NCBI RefSeq assembly: GCF_000813745.1
Contig: NZ_JWLC01000007.1
Coordinates: 186,001 to 250,000, forward strand
Source of the DNA: Leisingera sp. ANG-M1
Lineage (GTDB): Bacteria > Pseudomonadota > Alphaproteobacteria > Rhodobacterales > Rhodobacteraceae
Direction of reading: 5' to 3'
DNA length: 64,000 nt
Position numbers and translations under genes: made by a program. Under the pieces are notes generated by a model, which was not told the origin of the DNA, did not search any database, and saw only the letters and a program-made list of their open reading frames with translations. This document shows positions 63,047 to 64,000 of the stretch, in pieces. Numbering within the stretch: the first letter of the stretch is position 1; every line of letters begins with the position of its first letter.

Positions 63047-64000
63047 CGGCGAGAGGGTCCCCGTTTTGTCCGTTTCTTGTTGCGCCCGCGCAGCTGGCTC
63101 TTCTCGATAAGGCCCTCATACTGATGCGCGAGGAGGTGGCTTTGCACCTGCTGAATGGTGTCCATGGTCACCGATACCACAATCAGAACGGATGTGCCGC
63201 CAAAATATACCGGGATGGCGAATTGGCCGCGGAGGACTTCCGGCAGCAGGCAGACCAGTGCCAGATAGCCGGAGCCGAGAACCAGGATGCGGTTGACAAC
63301 ATACTCGATGTATTCCGCGGTTTTCTTGCCCGGGCGGATGCCGGGAACAAAACCGTTCTGGTTCTTCAGGTTGTTGGCAACGTCTTCCGGTTTGAAGGAG
63401 ACGTTGAAGGTGTAGAAGTAGGCGAAGAACACGATCATCGCCACGAAGAACAAGAGGTACAGCGGCTGGCCGGGGCCGAAATTGGCCAGCAGCCAGGACA
63501 TCACCGGACCGGTCGCCGCACCCGAGGAGAACGCCGAAATGGTAGTCGGCAGCAGCAGAAGCGAGGAGGCGAAGATCGCCGGGATCACGCCCGCTGGGTT
63601 CACCTTGACCGGCAGATGCGAGGAGCCGCCGTCATAGACCTTCATGCCGACCTGGCGGCGCGGGTACTGGATGTGGATCTTGCGCAGCGCCCGTTCCATG
63701 AACACCACGAACATGATCACCGCGACGACCATGACGATCACGCCGATGATCACCGCGGGGCTAATCGCGCCGGAGCGGCCGGAGGCGAAGAACTGGGCAA
63801 TTGCCGCAGGAACCTCGGCGATAATGCCGACAAAGATGATCAGCGAGATGCCGTTGCCGATGCCGCGCTGGGTGATCTGCTCGCCCAGCCACATCAGGAA
63901 CATGGTGCCGCCGACCAGGGTGATCATGCAGGCCATGCGGAAATACATGCCAGGATCGGTGGCCAGGTCGCCCTGCTCCAGCGACACAGCCAGGCCATAG
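63043..64000 (-). CDS. secY: Protein translocase subunit SecY, C-terminal part
   Basis: The frame is open to the edge of the window and continues beyond it, so the 5' end is missing. About 319 residues are visible, covering the last six or seven helices: [21 protein letters not shown], the cytosolic loop [23 protein letters not shown], and the basic tail [15 protein letters not shown]. SecY is the channel of the general secretory pathway. Confidence 0.98.
   Translation of the reverse strand, partial: YGLAVSLEQGDLATDPGMYFRMACMITLVGGTMFLMWLGEQITQRGIGNGISLIIFVGIIAEVPAAIAQFFASGRSGAISPAVIIGVIVMVVAVIMFVVFMERALRKIHIQYPRRQVGMKVYDGGSSHLPVKVNPAGVIPAIFASSLLLLPTTISAFSSGAATGPVMSWLLANFGPGQPLYLLFFVAMIVFFAYFYTFNVSFKPEDVANNLKNQNGFVPGIRPGKKTAEYIEYVVNRILVLGSGYLALVCLLPEVLRGQFAIPVYFGGTSVLIVVSVTMDTIQQVQSHLLAHQYEGLIEKSQLRGRNKKRTKRGPSRR

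Overview
The window is a 64 kb piece of a chromosome from a GC-rich alphaproteobacterium. Gene content and order point to the Roseobacter group of Rhodobacteraceae, close to Leisingera or Phaeobacter: soxBDAG with glyA, the bztABCD amino-acid transporter, an ATP12-type F1 assembly chaperone, the order rpmH-rnpA-yidD then yidC-MOSC-engB, and the end of the ribosomal-protein cluster secY-adk-rpsM-rpsK-rpoA-rplQ. The genus is an inference from memory of these families; no database was searched.

Layout. (1) 1-9277: one-carbon and amino-acid catabolism. It holds sarcosine oxidase soxB(end)-D-A-G, a GlxA-type AraC regulator, a DsdA-like D-serine ammonia-lyase, glyA, and a divergent LysR regulator. 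Sarcosine oxidase releases glycine and methylene-tetrahydrofolate, GlyA can join these to serine, and the lyase can deaminate serine. (2) 9278-22354: an accessory region, visibly AT-richer from about 16 kb to 21 kb. It has an IS3-type transposase tail, a Sel1-repeat exported protein, an FG-GAP/RTX secreted protein, several unrecognised genes, and a broken SLATT plus reverse-transcriptase cassette preceded by a candidate structured RNA. It ends exactly at a tRNA-Arg gene. A diverged repeat with the core CTATGTGTCGCCCGACA occurs at its left edge, in its middle and next to the tRNA. (3) 22355-40500: core genes. These are a sensor kinase, a flavoprotein disulfide reductase with a TVP38 membrane protein, rpmH-rnpA-yidD, ttcA, an EAL protein, yidC-MOSC-engB, DUF2946/PepSY, an SDR, argB, and several small enzymes. 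(4) 40523-59288: bztABCD, ATP12, a HAD phosphatase, an RluA-type synthase, crcB, rarA, a DegP-like protease, a TauD-like dioxygenase, DAHP synthase with an attenuator-like leader, and two tandem CHASE3 chemoreceptors. (5) 59485-64000: the ribosomal and RNA polymerase alpha cluster on the minus strand, running off the window inside secY.

The most interesting part is 19.7-21.8 kb. A 15-bp RNA helix encloses 109 nt and ends at the ribosome binding site of a SLATT-type two-TM protein. The next gene is a YVDD reverse transcriptase whose start overlaps the SLATT stop. This is the architecture of a defence reverse-transcriptase system, but this copy has two in-frame stops in SLATT and one frame break in the RT. 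The RT break lies on the heptamer A AAC CCC, so a programmed -1 frameshift cannot be excluded from sequence alone. A second strong signal is a 25-codon open frame rich in Phe, Trp and Tyr followed by a terminator, ahead of the DAHP synthase gene.
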